Counted from the stretch's first letter, positions 23,111-35,247 are shown. The stretch: 64,000 bases of DNA from an uncultured Mycoplasma sp. (GCA_947040455.1 CAMRBN010000001.1:114646-178645); one strand, 5' to 3'. A program made the numbers and translations. The notes: generated from the letters alone by a model not told the origin.

Positions 23111-23365
23111 TTATTTTCTAACTCTTTCAGAAATGAAAGGTATTAGAGCCATAATTCTTGCTCTTTTGATACTTGTAGATAATAATCTTTGGTGTCTTGA
23201 ACAAGTTCCAGTAACTCTAGATGGTAAAATTTTACCATGTGAATTGATAAATCTACCAACCAAAGCAACATCTTTAAAATCGATATATTCAATTCTTTCT
23301 AAACAGAAAAAACACGGTTTCTTTTTAAAAATTTTTTTTGTTGGTTTTTTATTAAAATTATTCAT
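23111..23365 (-). CDS. rpsR: 30S ribosomal protein S18
   Basis: 84 aa, basic. The motif PCFFCLERIEYIDFKDVALVG and the C-terminal SRVTGTCSRHQRLLSTSIKRARIMALIPF are typical for S18; it keeps two CxxC-like cysteines at the N-terminus. Preceded by AAAGGAGC. Last gene of the rpsF-ssb-rpsR operon; S18 binds S6 in the 30S platform. Confidence 0.97.
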   Translation of the reverse strand: MNNFNKKPTKKIFKKKPCFFCLERIEYIDFKDVALVGRFINSHGKILPSRVTGTCSRHQRLLSTSIKRARIMALIPFISERVRK

Positions 23366-23399
23366 AATTTGCTCCTTTTTTTAATTTTTATTTAATATT

Positions 23400-23855
23400 T
23401 TATAAGTCTAATTCTCAAGGAACATCATCTTGTTCATTTTCCTCTTGAGAAAATGTTGCTTCTTGTGGATTAGAATTTTTCGGTTTTGTTTCAAATACAG
23501 CAGTGCTATAATCATCATTGCTTTTTCCTGACGTTCTAGCCAAAACTACACTTCTTGGTTCTAAGTGTTTAACTGATATCGGAACAACAGAGAATGAATT
23601 AATTATTTCACCTTTATCATTTTTATAACTTGAAGTTTGAATAGAACCATCAATTGATAGTAAATCTCCCTTATTGACATATTTACTAAAATAGTCTGCA
23701 GTTTTTCCAAAGATAGTTAATGATATGAAATCAGTGGTATCTTTTGAAAACTCTCTATTAACAGCCAAAGTCGCTCTTGCATATGTATTTAAATTTTTTG
23801 ATTCAAACATTGCTGGAGTAGATGAAATTCTTCCTACTAATAAAACTTTATTCAC
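23400..23855 (-). CDS. ssb: Single-stranded DNA-binding protein
   Basis: 151 aa. OB-fold start MNKVLLVGRISSTPAM with the FISLTIFGKTADY segment, followed by an acidic disordered tail. With UGA as Trp the tail ends DDVPWELDL, extending the canonical DDxPF tip, which recruits replication partners; in the standard code the protein would stop at DDVP. I place the start at GTG, two bases after the rpsF stop and preceded by GGAAGAAG, rather than at the upstream ATG inside rpsF. The gene sits between rpsF and rpsR as in most Firmicutes. Confidence 0.94.
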
Positions 23856-23856
23856 T

Positions 23857-24291
23857 TTATTCTTCTTCCGAAACAAATGGTTTTGGTTTTCTTATATATG
23901 GTTTTTTATTTATTGAATCATTTGATGTGTCAGAATTTTCATTTTCTTCTCTTTTAACATATGGTTTTTTAACAAATGGTTTTTTAATTTTTTTAGGATT
24001 AGCTTTTCTATTTAAACCTTTTTCAGAATCTAAATTGATAACCATTTGTCTTCAAATAACTTTTGTTATATTACACTTTCTTGTGAATTCAATAACTTCT
24101 TCACCAGTTGCTGAAACATTAATTAAAATGTAAATAGCATTTTTTGATTTATTGATTTTGTATGCTAATTCAGTATTTTCTAATTTTTCAACTTTTAAAT
24201 CTTTTGATTTAAAAGTTGATTCACACATTTCTTGTGCAATTTGAGAATTTGAACTAGGGTCTAAAATCAACATTATTTCATATTTTGACAT
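23857..24291 (-). CDS. rpsF: 30S ribosomal protein S6 with a basic C-terminal extension
   Basis: 144 aa. The first 95 residues are the S6 fold (MSKYEIMLILDPSS ... YKINKSKNAIYILINVSAT). The extension of about 50 residues consists of repeated short units KKPFVKKPYVKR ... KKPYIRKPKPFV, rich in Lys, Pro and aromatic residues and ending in an acidic EEE. Such low-complexity tails on ribosomal proteins occur in mycoplasmas. One TGA encodes Trp. The ATG has a full AAGGAGGT Shine-Dalgarno that can pair with an upstream CTCCTT in the leader. Confidence 0.95.
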
Positions 24292-24297
24292 GTTGAC

Positions 24298-24341
24298 CTC
24301 CTTATGGTCTATAATCTGGACTAATGTATTTAGTCAAGGAG
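24298..24341 (-). promoter_or_regulatory. Structured rpsF leader that can sequester the Shine-Dalgarno
   Basis: On the minus strand CTCCTT (24341-24336) is complementary to the AAGGAG of the rpsF Shine-Dalgarno (24303-24298). Between them lies a perfect 6-bp hairpin GACTAA / TTAGTC with a five-base loop. The two helices can nest, giving a two-stem structure. In many bacteria the S6:S18 complex represses its operon by binding such a leader motif; whether the required CCG element is present is not clear (CCAG follows the hairpin). A TTGACT also overlaps this region and could be a -35, in which case the structure would not be transcribed in full. Confidence 0.4.
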
Positions 24342-24400
24342 TTTAATTTACTCAATAAATATTATAATCTATATTTAAATAAAATTGTAAAATCTATTGT

Positions 24401-24971
24401 TTATTCATTTTTTAATGAATAAACAAACTCTCTTAATTTATCTATGTTTTTATTTTTTTGAGACGAACATAAGAATAAATTTGTAGAATCAAATGATGCA
24501 ATAATGGGATTTTGTTTCATTTTATGTCTTTCTGATTGTGTAGTGCGATCAATTTTTGTTCCTATTAAAATAATTTTGAAATTTTTTTGAGATAAATAAT
24601 TAAAGAAAAATACGTCTTCTTCAAGCATTCCATGTCTTGTATCAAACAATAAAAAAACATGTGATAGCTTTATTGAATTACTAAAATATTCATCAAGCAT
24701 AATATGCATTTTCTCTTTTTGACTTTTTGACATTTTTGCGAATCCGTAACCAGGAAGATCTACCACCATAACTCCTTTGCTTGTATCAAAATAATTAATA
24801 AGTTGAGTTCTTCCAGGGGTTTTCGAAGTTTTAGCTAATTTATTGTTATTTGACAAAGCATTAATCAATGAAGACTTTCCAACATTGCTACGACCAATAA
24901 AACAAACTTCTTGAAAGTCGTGCTCTAATCAGTTTTCCTGAGATGAAGATGATTTAATAAAATTTCACATA
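24401..24971 (-). CDS. engB: Ribosome-biogenesis GTPase EngB (YsxC), apparent frameshift near the start
   Basis: About 190 aa if intact. EngB assists 50S assembly. G1 GRSNVGKSS, G2-region TSKTPGRTQLIN, G3 DLPGYGFA and G4 GTKIDR are conserved. The only suitable start, ATG at 24971, opens a frame reading MWNF..., NWLEHDFQEVCF, then hits TAG; the GTPase frame has a stop at 24926-24928 and no ATG upstream of G1. The two frames meet at a run of five A (24899-24903, T5 on the coding strand): with four the protein would read EVCFIGRSNVGK, exactly as expected. So this is a one-base insertion: sequencing error, slippage-tolerant gene or real mutation. The gene is normally essential, which favours error or slippage. 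Confidence 0.85.
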
Positions 24972-24988
24972 TATTCAATAATACTTTA

Positions 24989-25414
24989 TTAATTAATTTT
25001 CAGTGATTTTTTGTGTCTAATCAATGCAGATGAAATATCTTTATAATGATATTCCGGGAAAAATAATATTGTTTCTAAATTATTATTAACGAAATTATTG
25101 GCATTGGCAAGGTTTAATTCATAATCAAAATCTATTTTTGATCTTGAACTACGGATCAAAAAACTAGCTCCAAGTTCATGTGCAAGCGTTGCTGTCAGCT
25201 TTGTTTTGTTGATCAAAACAATTACTTGAGGCTTATCTTTGAAAACATTTTGAATATTTTGTTTATTTAATTCAAAATCATTTTTCATTTTTTTATCAGG
25301 ATTAATAGTTACCACAATATATACTAAATCAAAAAGTTTAAGAGCTTTTTTAACTATAGATATATGACCTTCATGAAATGGATTGAAAGATCCTGGATAA
25401 ATTGCTATTTTCAT
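24989..25414 (-). CDS. coaD: Phosphopantetheine adenylyltransferase
   Basis: 141 aa nucleotidyltransferase making dephospho-CoA from phosphopantetheine and ATP. The nucleotide-binding GSFNPFHEGH (HxGH) is at residues 9-18 and the C-terminal ISSALIRH matches the ISSS-type motif. IRSSRSKIDFDYELNLANAN corresponds to the RGLR-sDFEYE segment of CoaD. It resembles NadD in the first motif, but the latter segments favour CoaD. No strong Shine-Dalgarno. It lies 17 bases before the engB start, with a terminator for the preceding operon just upstream. Confidence 0.85.
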   Translation of the reverse strand: MKIAIYPGSFNPFHEGHISIVKKALKLFDLVYIVVTINPDKKMKNDFELNKQNIQNVFKDKPQVIVLINKTKLTATLAHELGASFLIRSSRSKIDFDYELNLANANNFVNNNLETILFFPEYHYKDISSALIRHKKSLKIN

Positions 25415-25431
25415 ATTTTAATTTTACAACA

Positions 25432-25462
25432 AAACAAAAAAAACAAATATTTTTGTTTTTTT
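25432..25462 (-). terminator. Intrinsic terminator after the 1080-aa membrane protein
   Basis: Stem AAAAACAAA / TTTGTTTTT around a short TATT loop, followed on the minus strand by a long T-rich run. It closes the cluster that begins with the F1-like ATPase flank and separates it from coaD. Confidence 0.6.
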
Positions 25463-25492
25463 GTAATTATATAAAGTTTTTTATAAAGTTTT

Positions 25493-28400
25493 TTAGAACA
25501 ATCCTGGAATTACTAATCCACCAATTAATCCTAAAGCTGCCATACTTATTAATATTGCAATAATCAACATTGTTTTAACAACAGGTTTGCTTGATAATTT
25601 TGAACGTTTTTGAGTTCCAGCTAATGAAACTGATGAAACAACAATCATTCCAACCGCTATCAATCCAACCAATATAGGTCACACTATTTGAACATTTACA
25701 AAAGGATTGATTTGAAATAAAGCTGATTCTTCTTCAATAATTCTATCCAGAATATCTATACTTGTTTTTATTTCATTTGAAAATACTTTAGTTTGAGATA
25801 AATTCATAGAAAAGTCAGTTGTATACAATTCTATATCATTACCAATTTTTTGAATACGAGATCATATAAAGATATTTCTATAAGAAGTTATTCCAGCATC
25901 CAATATATTCATAATTTTTGCTTGGTCTTTTTCTGGAGAAGTAATTCCTATTGGAGTATTTTCTTTTCTAAACATTAAAGAATTGTAAATGTTTGAAGAA
26001 GTAATTAAAGAACTAAGCATGTTGTATTCATAATTTTTTTCCAAAATATTAACTTTTTCTCTTGAACTAGGATTTAATTTTTGAATAATTGTATCAATCG
26101 CTGTAGCAAAATCAACATCTCCTCATTTTAATTCAATCGCACTTCCTGTTTTTAAAGAATCTTCTGTAATATTGTTAATTCCAAAACCAAATGTTGACAA
26201 TAATCTATCATAAATGTTAATTGAATTTATTTTTGTTTGTGATGCTAAAGAATCAAAATTTGATAATGTATCTTGATTAGAAGCAAAGCTAGTAAACAAG
26301 TCTAAAACTGATTGCTCTCCACCATTAGTAGAAATCGCACTAAAAATTGAGTTTCCAAAATATGTTGTTCTTAAATTATATTCTTTGACACCAAAGTATA
26401 GTAAATCAAATAATGACTTCATTTTTTGAGAACCAGTTAATACTTCTGCTGTCTCTAAAACTTTCGGATTTGAACCTGTTCAATTAAATAACCCTTCTGT
26501 TTCATCAAATTTTAAAAACGAATTAACATCAGTAATTTTTACTTTGTTATCAACATTTGAATCTAAATATTTCTTAATTTGTTTATAATAAAATTCATTT
26601 ATTGGATTAATTAATACATCTTTCATTTCTGAAAATTTAATTCTTATTAGTTCCGCAAGTTGTTTTTGAATTAATAAATCTTTATTTTGACTTGTACTAT
26701 CAATAATTAACTTAACATTATCTAAAATCAATTGTCTTTGAGCTTTATTTTCAATTGATAACAATCTCTCTTTTACAATATCATTCGCAGTCCCACCAAC
26801 ACCAACTTGATAAATATTTTGAACATTTCATGGTTCAGAAGGCATTAATTGTTCCATTATTTTTTGATATGTAGCATACTCATCCACAATACTAGAATAC
26901 ATTTCTTTCCCTGTGTAATCATTAGATTCACTTCTTCAAGATATATCTTTATAAACTTTTCCCTCTTGAGAATAAGATATTTTGTTGTAAAGTTTTTGAC
27001 CTAATTTTTCTTTCCCAATAATCGAATCATTTGATCATGATTCATAAATTTTAGCTAAATAAGCAATAACTTCACTTTCTGAATTAACTCACTTAGACGC
27101 AATAGATGTTGATAATGCAGGTTTTGTTGTGGTATCTGCAACAAAACCAGGGTCTTCAAAGAATATTTTCTTAGTTAAAACAGTATTTAAAGATACAATG
27201 AATCCAGTTCTTGAAGGAATAGGAACACCAGATATAGCAAATCCCATTAAATCATTAAAATAAAGACCTTGTTTGTAAATATTTTTAGTTGTTGAAGTTT
27301 CAGTTTTTAAAGAAATAGATAATTGAGATAGATCATCATCAGAAACACCCATCTCAGCCATTACTTCATCAGAAAACTCAACTTTTGTAGAACTTATGTT
27401 ATTGATTGCACCTGCAAGCACACCTAAAGCTAAAGATTGTTTTTTAGTAGCTGAAACTTTATCACCTTCAAAACCAAAAAGATCCTTATAAACTTTGTCT
27501 TGATTAGTTTGGTAAAATAAATTTAAATTAAACTCTGTGTCATTACCTAAATAATATTCATATTTTTTATTGATTTTTGTATTTGAAGTTCCGCCAACAT
27601 CTGTAGAATTAGCACTTGAAACCATTAAGTCTGTTGAAAAAAATTTAATGTTTGTTATTGTATCATCTGTTGGATAAGTTGGAACATTAGAATCTATTGT
27701 AGAATTTACAATTCCAAAATTTGAAATACCAGAAACTTTTATATTACTAAATTGATCTCCGTCTTTTAATTTAACTACAACAAAAAGTTTTCCATTGCTT
27801 TTTGATAATACAAAATTGTCCATAACTTGCTTAAAGTTATTTCCTGGATCTTCCAATGAATTCATTCCCAAATTAGTTCATCTACCAAAAATTTCTAAAT
27901 CAGATTGGCTTTTTGACAATTTAATACTTGTATCTGTAACTTGTTGATTAGCATTTCTAATAATTAAGCTACCTCTAGCTGTCATACCTGTCAATGATGA
28001 ATTTGAAAAATCAAAATCTAATTTAATATCTTCTGAAATTGATGCTAAATCAATTTCCGCGATGGTTATCTCTGTTTTATAATCACCCGTTAAAGCAATA
28101 TCAGTCATTGCACCCGTTGTAAGATCAACAACTTTAGATGGTTTATTGCTCAAAGATCTTATTCTATGAGAATCACTTGTACCTGAAACAAAACCTGACA
28201 GTGTTTTTATATTAGCATTTAATTCATCTTGTGTTCCCGCAATTGCTGCAAATTCTTTTCAACCAAGAGTACCTTTAATTGTTTCTCAAATAGCAATATT
28301 ACCTGATGCACGCAATGATTCTCTAACCACTAAATTATCAGATCATTTAATTAAATCAGTAATTTTTGAAATTATATATTTAAAAGATTTTGTTTCTGAA

Positions 28401-28735
28401 AATTGAGTGAAGGTTGTTTCCAAGTTTGTTTTAATGTCTGTTCATTGTTTTTTTGCATTCACTAATTTAGCTGTTGTTTCTGCAGTTCCTGTATCAGGAT
28501 TTAGAAATGTAAAATTTTTAAAATAAAATTCTGAATTTGTCAAACTATCTTTAGAAACTTCATTCAAACTTCTATTTGAATCATAAGAATTATTTGCCAC
28601 TTGGTTGCTAGATAATTGATTGATTGATGATCCAACAAAACCTACTGAAGATAATAATAAAGTTGTTGTAGATGCAGCTATAACTCCAAATGTTTTTAAA
28701 ACTGAATATGCTTTTTTATTTTTTGATTTATTCAT
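25493..28735 (-). CDS. Large membrane-anchored protein with a 950-residue exterior domain (ATPase-cluster partner)
   Basis: 1080 aa, no recognised domain. One hydrophobic segment near residues 14-35, then a long hydrophilic region, then two closely spaced membrane segments at the C-terminus (IVWPILVGLIAVGMIVVSS and MLIIAILISMAALGLIGGL). Many TGA codons encode Trp. The central part is Asn/Ser/Thr-rich with regular helical stretches (for example around ENKAQRQLILDNVKLIIDS) and no cysteines of note. Its ATG lies two bases after the stop of the 12-TM protein, so the two are cotranscribed. Proteins of this size and topology accompany F1-like ATPase loci in mycoplasmas; I infer that it is the exterior arm of the same machine. 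Function unknown. Confidence 0.7.
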
Positions 28736-28737
28736 AT

Positions 28738-30222
28738 TTATGCCCCAATCTTATCTTGTGTTTTCACACCTTGTTTTTTATTTTTTTCACTCACTTCAAT
28801 TTCTTGAGTATTTTTTAATTTTTCGTTCTTATTATTTTTGTCTTCATAAGATATTTTTGAATAACTCAATAATTTAATTCCTAAGTTTATTGAAGAAGCA
28901 ATTAAGGCTGGTAATAAAGTTAAAATTATCATTTCTACCCCTTCAAAAATATTTGCTGCTGATTCTTGAGGAAATGTTGATTGAAATAAGACCATACCTA
29001 ATATTGCTAAATAAGCAACAACATTTACAATGGTAGATGTTGTATTTTTAATATTTGGAAAGTTAACACCAATTAAAATTGTTGAAATATTAATCACAAA
29101 TATTGCAATGAAACAAGTAGATAAAGACATATAAGCAGATATATCAACACCTTTAGCTAATCCAGCAATAATAATAGTTTTAATTAATATAAATCATGAT
29201 ATAAAGTCCATTAATATTGAATTATCAATACTTGATATCAACATATTTGTTTTACCTTTTTTACCCATTTTTTTAAATCATATAATTATCGCTACATATG
29301 TAATTAATATAACAGCATCTATAGACATAGAAACAATAGATAAAATTTCAATTTGATTCCCTGATCATACCGATAAAATTGGTAAAGCTTTTGTGATACC
29401 TAGAATTACCAAAGATAAAGCAGGCATTAAAATCATTAAGAAAGAAATATTTCTAAAGAAATCTATTTTTTGTATTTCTTGTTCTGTTTTGTTAGATAAT
29501 ATCAATTCTTTAAAAGTTCTAACATATGTAAATGAGAATGAAGTATATAAGAATCCCAATACAAATATAATTAATTGAGTTATCAAAAGAACTGTCGACA
29601 TTTGAGGCATAATTGAAATTCCTCATGATACCATTGCCAAAGTTGGAAAAATAATCATTGTAAATAAAGATAACTTAACTTTTAGTCATGAAGTAGGGAA
29701 AGCACCTTTTATCTTATATGTAGTAAAAAGTAATATTGATCCCATAAAAACAAATCAAGAAATTAATCCAATTCCAAAAACTAATGAACGAATTTGTGAA
29801 ACTTTCACAATTTCATCTATTGTTCCATCAGCAGGATAAGCAAATAAAGGAATAGACATAATTATTATTATTAACGATAATAATAATGCATTAACTAATT
29901 GCACAATATAATAATTAACAATAAAGAGTTTTTTTAGAGAGCCCTTATATACCCAAGAAATTAAACCCATTGAAAATAAACCCACAAATAAACCTATAAA
30001 AATATTTATAAAATCTATATATTGAAATTCCAACTTTGGAGATTGTGCTCCTGAAAACAAGAAAGATAGAGATAATAAAGAAATAAATAATGAATACATA
30101 AAATAAGAAGCTGCCTTCAAATAATTATCTCACCTTATTTTTTTAGTTAAAATATCTTTATTTTGTGTAATATAACCCTTGTTTCTTTCAAGGTCTAAAG
30201 ATTGTGTTGCTTCGTATGCCAT
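28738..30222 (-). CDS. 12-TM membrane protein of the F1-like ATPase neighbourhood
   Basis: 494 aa with about twelve hydrophobic helices separated by short loops, a hydrophilic N-terminus of 35 residues and a charged cytoplasmic C-terminal tail (KNNKNEKLKNTQEIEVSEKN-like). It matches no transporter family I recognise: no conserved charged pairs, binding-site glycines or ABC/MFS motifs. A good Shine-Dalgarno (AAGGAG, six bases) precedes the ATG. It is followed at once by the 1080-aa protein. Because the locus has no F0 a or c subunit, this protein is the best candidate for the integral membrane part of the machine, by inference only. Confidence 0.72.
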
Positions 30223-30342
30223 AGTTTTCTCCTTAATTTAATAATTTTTTTATAATTATAACACTTTAAATGTTAATTATATTTATTTTTAAGTATTTAT
30301 ATTTAATACTTTTTTATATGGTTTTTTAAAATTATCTTAATT

Positions 30343-31749
30343 TTATGAGGGCTTGAAACCTTTTGTAATATATGCTGTGTAAGGGTAACTTGCCTTAGGA
30401 TTAACTTTATTTTTTACCTCAACCTCAATAACAATGGCTGGTTTTCCTGATAAAATTACTTCAGAAGCCATGGTTACTTGGTATTCAAATTCTGGATATG
30501 ATGTATTACTAAATACAAATGCTTCAAAGTTATTAGAATTTATAATTTCTTTAATAGTTTTATTTTTGTAACTTGGAGAAATTGTAGGTTTTATTGTTAA
30601 TCGACCATAATCATCACTATTAATAATATTATTCAATTCATTTTGTTGAACTGACAACAATCCCGTTAACTTAGTTTCATATATTTTTGTATTAATACTT
30701 TCGTTTTGTGAAACCATGACTTTTACTACTAAAGATTCTTGTTTGACATCATCTTGTTCAGTTGTTGCTGAAATTATTTTGTAATTAAATTTTGGTATAG
30801 ATGGTAAATCTTTGAACATTAAGTATTTTTGAGAATTATTTTGATTAATAGATTCAATTACATCAGCTGCGGTTGGTTGAACAAAGGGATCATTTATCAC
30901 AATAGATAATTCTTTAGCATTTTCTATGAAATTAGAAGAATCTAAATTATAAAAATCTTTTATCATAACAGTTCCAGAAGAATTTTCTGATAATCCATCA
31001 TTAATCCCAAATAATATAATTGTTTTTCCTAATATAATGTTTGATGCGATTTGATTGTTTAATTCTTTATCAGTCAAAGTTGTTCCTAATTCTTTAAATC
31101 TAACTATAAAACTTTGTACTTGTTCAACAGTTGAATTACCATCTATGGTTAATAATGCATTTAATTTTGCACCATTATTGTTGTACACAAAACCCGATGA
31201 CTCTGCTTTAGAAAAAAAAGGTGAGTTAATAGTAATTGAGTCTGCAGTTACTGTTGTTCCAGGTTCAGGAAGTTTTGTAGTGTCAACACTCGAAGAATAA
31301 TTTGGTAATTCAAAAATTGTTTGTTGAATAACTGTTTGTGCAGAAATTTGAGAATTAGCAAATATATTTGTTAATTGAGTTGTATATTTAAGGCTCTCAT
31401 TATTCTTGTTGGTTATCTCTACTTCAACTTCTAAATTATTGACTGATTCTAATGATTTTTTAGATATTATTTTATAAGTCAAACTTGAATCATATCCTTT
31501 TACTTTTTCAAAAATAAAATCTTGATTTGTAGCATATAATTCCATTCACTTTGAAGAATATTTAGTCATTTTTTCACTAACTTTTGGCGCTATCTTCATT
31601 TGCATAGCTATATCTAAGTGTTCGGACGGAGTTTTTGTATTCTCTTTATAATAACTCATTACTGCTCATCCACTAGACGATGCACCTACACAAGCTAACG
31701 TTGAACCAACACCAATAATTATTCATTTTGCTTTTTTTGATATATACAT
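30343..31749 (-). CDS. Membrane- or lipid-anchored repeat protein of the ATPase cluster
   Basis: 468 aa. N-terminal hydrophobic segment WIIIGVGSTLACVGASSS with a Cys in a weak lipobox context, so either lipoprotein or single-pass anchor. The exterior part contains about three copies of a beta-rich unit: LTYKIISKKSLESVNNLEVE..., FNYKIISATTEQ...LVVKVMVSQ, and FEYQVTMASEV...IVIEVEVKNK, each ending in a Y-x-T/K-x-L strand. Related units are seen in the 150-aa, 440-aa and 1121-aa proteins of this locus. No enzyme motif. The stop lies 120 bases before the 12-TM gene. Function unknown. Confidence 0.7.
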
Positions 31750-31858
31750 TAAACCTCTTTAATTAATATTTTAATTCATATAATATTTTAATTCATAAAT
31801 TATAATACTTTTTTAATATTTTTATTTAAATTTATTAATATTCCTAAAATCAAATTAA

Positions 31859-34800
31859 TTATATATTATTCTTGATTAAATATTGCATTTTAGTAATTAA
31901 ATTAATGCCTGAATTAATATCATTATATACAATATTTGAATCACTTCCAGGTTTTACGGTTGCATTGATTCCAGAAAACGCACTATCATTAATAACTAAA
32001 ATATTTGATAAATCAATTTCAACTTGGTTATTGGAAAGTTTTAAATCCCTTAAAAAACCAGAAGATACAAAATAAATATCTTTATTAAATTTTATTTTGT
32101 CAATTTTTAATCCATTTAAATTTTTAATATTTTTAGTTATTCAATCTGAAGTTAAAATCATTTCCTTAAAATAAAGCACTCCATTTTCTAAGCTTCATGG
32201 TAATTTATTTGATGCAACAGAAGGAATAGGTGCTCTATCAACATATCTTCATTTATTTGTAGAAAAAGCACTTGCCGAAACATATATAACAGAATTAGGT
32301 ATGATAATTTTTTTCAAATTATCATTTTGAACAAAAGAACTATGTGTTATTTCAGCTTTTACACCATTTTCAAAAATTAAATCAGTAATGTTGTTTCCTT
32401 GAAATGAGTAATCGCCTAAAATTTTTAAATTTGATTTAAATCTTAATTCTCCTTTTAAATTATTGAATTTTTGTATATTAGAATTTTGAAAGGCATATTT
32501 GCCTATTATGTCAACCTTTTCCAAACCTACAACTTCATTAATTTTAATGTTTTGAAATATATAGTCATGTATCTTTCTTTCTCCATAAATACTCTCGGGA
32601 TCTTTAATCGTTAATTTGTTAATGGATTCTATATTCGTTTGCGAAAACCTTGAAATAGATGATTGATTTTCTGGTATCAAATCTAAATCTCAAATAACTT
32701 CTTCTATTTTAATCTTTTCTGTAAATAAAATATTTATTTGATTAATTGCATCTTCATAAGATTCATCAGAGTGATTTTTTGCAAAACTAAAATCAATAAC
32801 TACGCTTCCGTTGTTGTCTGAAACTAATCCCTCAATAAATTTTGATTTGTCTTCTATATTTATTTTAACACCCCCATCAAAAGAAGTTTTGGTCATTTTA
32901 GGAATAATACTAAAATTAGCTGATTTCAATTCTTTATTATTTAAAAATGCAAATGATCCAATAGATTTTATATTAGACAAACTAATTGTTGTTAAATGAT
33001 TTTGATTAAATGTATTATCCAAAATAATTTCTATTTTAGGGATTAATATCGAAGTTAGATAATTATTTTGAAAACCCCCTGTACCAATGGAAGTTACTTT
33101 AGGAAGATTTATAGAATTTAAGGTATTGTTGGAAAAAGAATTTTGGCCAATCTTAACAGCCAAAGGCATATTTAAATCACCTTTTAATGAAGATTTATAA
33201 AAAGCAAAATTGCCAACTTCTTCGATATTATTCAAAATATTTGTTTCTACTTTAGAAAGATTAATATCATAAAATGCATATTGAGGAATTGTTTTTATAT
33301 TTGTGGGCAATGTTAACCTTGTTATATCTATTGTCAAATATTTAATATTAGTATAAAAATTATCCACAAATATATTCGCTGAATTTTCCAAATTTAAATG
33401 GCCATCAACTAATATATTGATTAAATTTTCTGGCATATCTCTAATTACTTGCGCTCTTGAATTTGTTATTGAATTTACTAAACCATTTTCCAATAAACTT
33501 GTTTGGTTGGATATATAAATTTTATTAGGATTCTCAATATTTGATGTTTTAAATATATGTTGAAAATTTAAAGATGTTGGAGAAGCGTGATTTTCTAAAT
33601 GTAAATTTTGAACTATATTATTATTTGAATTTCCAGAATCAAAATAATTATTTAAATTATTTTTATAATCAGGAATATGATTAATTAAAGATTCTAAATT
33701 AAGAGTGCCATTTTTTACTAAATTAATAATTTGTGAATTAAATATCCTGTCAATAATCATGTTGCTTCTCTTAATTAATTGCATATTAATTGACAAGATT
33801 TTTTCTGAAATAATTAAATTTTTAATTTTTCATTTATTTAATGATAATTCATTATGTATATTAATATTTTCATTTCCATCCAAAATAACTTCATCAATAA
33901 TTAAAGTTAGTCCATTCATTTCATTTATAATTTTTTTTACTTGAGGGTCGCTGGATTGTTCGAATAATTTGCCATTCAATTTAATTGTATTAACTATTAG
34001 TGAATCTGGTTTATGACTTAATAATTTTAATAAATCTAAAAGTTCTTTAAGAGTTTTTATATTTTCGTGAAAAAAATTCATTGTTTTAGTTTTTTTATCA
34101 TAATATAAGCCAAGTCCAAATGAAAGTAAGTTTTTAAATTTTACATTAGAATCAAAAGAATTATTGTGTATTATTTTTATTTTATTTTCAGTGTCAAAAA
34201 CTAATATCTTATTGTTTAAAAACAATCTATCGCTCAACTCAACCACTTCACTTGGTAGTTTGATAGATGTAATAAAGTTTGATTCAAAATAACCAGTATT
34301 AATTTCTGCATTTTTCAACTCTCAATTTCTAAATTCAGAAAGATCAAGTTCTCCATAAACAGCTTTGCCTAATCATTTTTCATTAAATTTTATAACATCA
34401 TTGGTTGTTCTATTAACAAAAAGCACTTCGGCATTTATTCCTAAATTATCTTCTGAATTAATTTTTACACCTTCATTATTTACAACAAAAACATAAAGTG
34501 GTTTTTGGGAATTTTTAAAGTTATTTGTTATCGATATCGATAATTCTTTATTTAATTTTTTTTCACTTTTATCATTAATCAAATAAAAATATCCAATAAC
34601 TAATTTTTGATTATTAAAATCATATCTAGTTGTTTTGATATCGTTATTAAATTCAAAAGCAAATCCTGGAGGACATTGAATATCTAATATATTTAATCAC
34701 TCTTTACTTTCATTTTCTTTTGGCAAAAAAGTTCTTAAGAATTCTTTCAAAGTATATTTATTTTTATATTCTGTTTTTAAATTTAGAGATTGAAAATATG

Positions 34801-35224
34801 ATGTTACCGTTCTATCATAACTATGTCAAGACATAAAACCAGAAACCACGGAAGTAGTTTCTATCACTTTGTTTCCAATTGCAATAGAAATATTAAACTC
34901 AATTTTAGTTCCATCTATTATTTTGGAATAATCGAATTTAACACCGACATCTTTGCCTATGATTAAATTTTGAAAATCTGAAGATAATTCAAAATTATTC
35001 AAAGAAGTTTCAGGATTGCCAATATATAATTGAGCAGGATACTGCAAAATATTTGATGCTTGTTCTTCATTTGGAACAATAATTACTGAATTATTTTCCA
35101 AAAAATCATTTATCAAATTAATTGATAAATCCTCTGAGCTACTACATGAAGATAGCACAACAATAGGAGATGCGATGGTTGACAACAACATTATTGTCTT
35201 AAATATTTTCTTTTGTCTAATCAT
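31859..35224 (-). CDS. Very large BspA-like leucine-rich-repeat lipoprotein
   Basis: 1121 aa. Signal peptide with lipobox VVLSSC at about residue 27. The first 350 residues are beta-rich; from about residue 480 to 960 there are leucine-rich repeats of the LRR_5/BspA type (KTIPQYAFYDINLSKVET, NIEEVGNFAFYKSS, VKIGQNSFSNNTL, VTSIGTGGFQNNYL, IKSIGSFAFLNN, VDIIGKYAFQNSN, LKILGDYSFQGNN). Reading depends on several TGA = Trp codons; all segments are in one frame. BspA-like proteins bind host matrix or mediate contact between cells. It lies 23 bases after the 150-aa anchored gene, within the ATPase-associated run, so it may be the outermost component. Confidence 0.78.
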
Positions 35225-35247
35225 AATTCATTATCTAAAACTAAACA

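Noticed and set aside
24401..24868. TTG at 24868 as the true start of EngB.
   Set aside because: It would remove the G1 P-loop, leaving a non-functional GTPase; the frameshift explanation restores all motifs.
30291..30311. AAGTATT/AATACTT hairpin after the 468-aa gene as a terminator.
   Set aside because: The T-tract is on the wrong strand for the genes around it, and the stem is short and A/T only.
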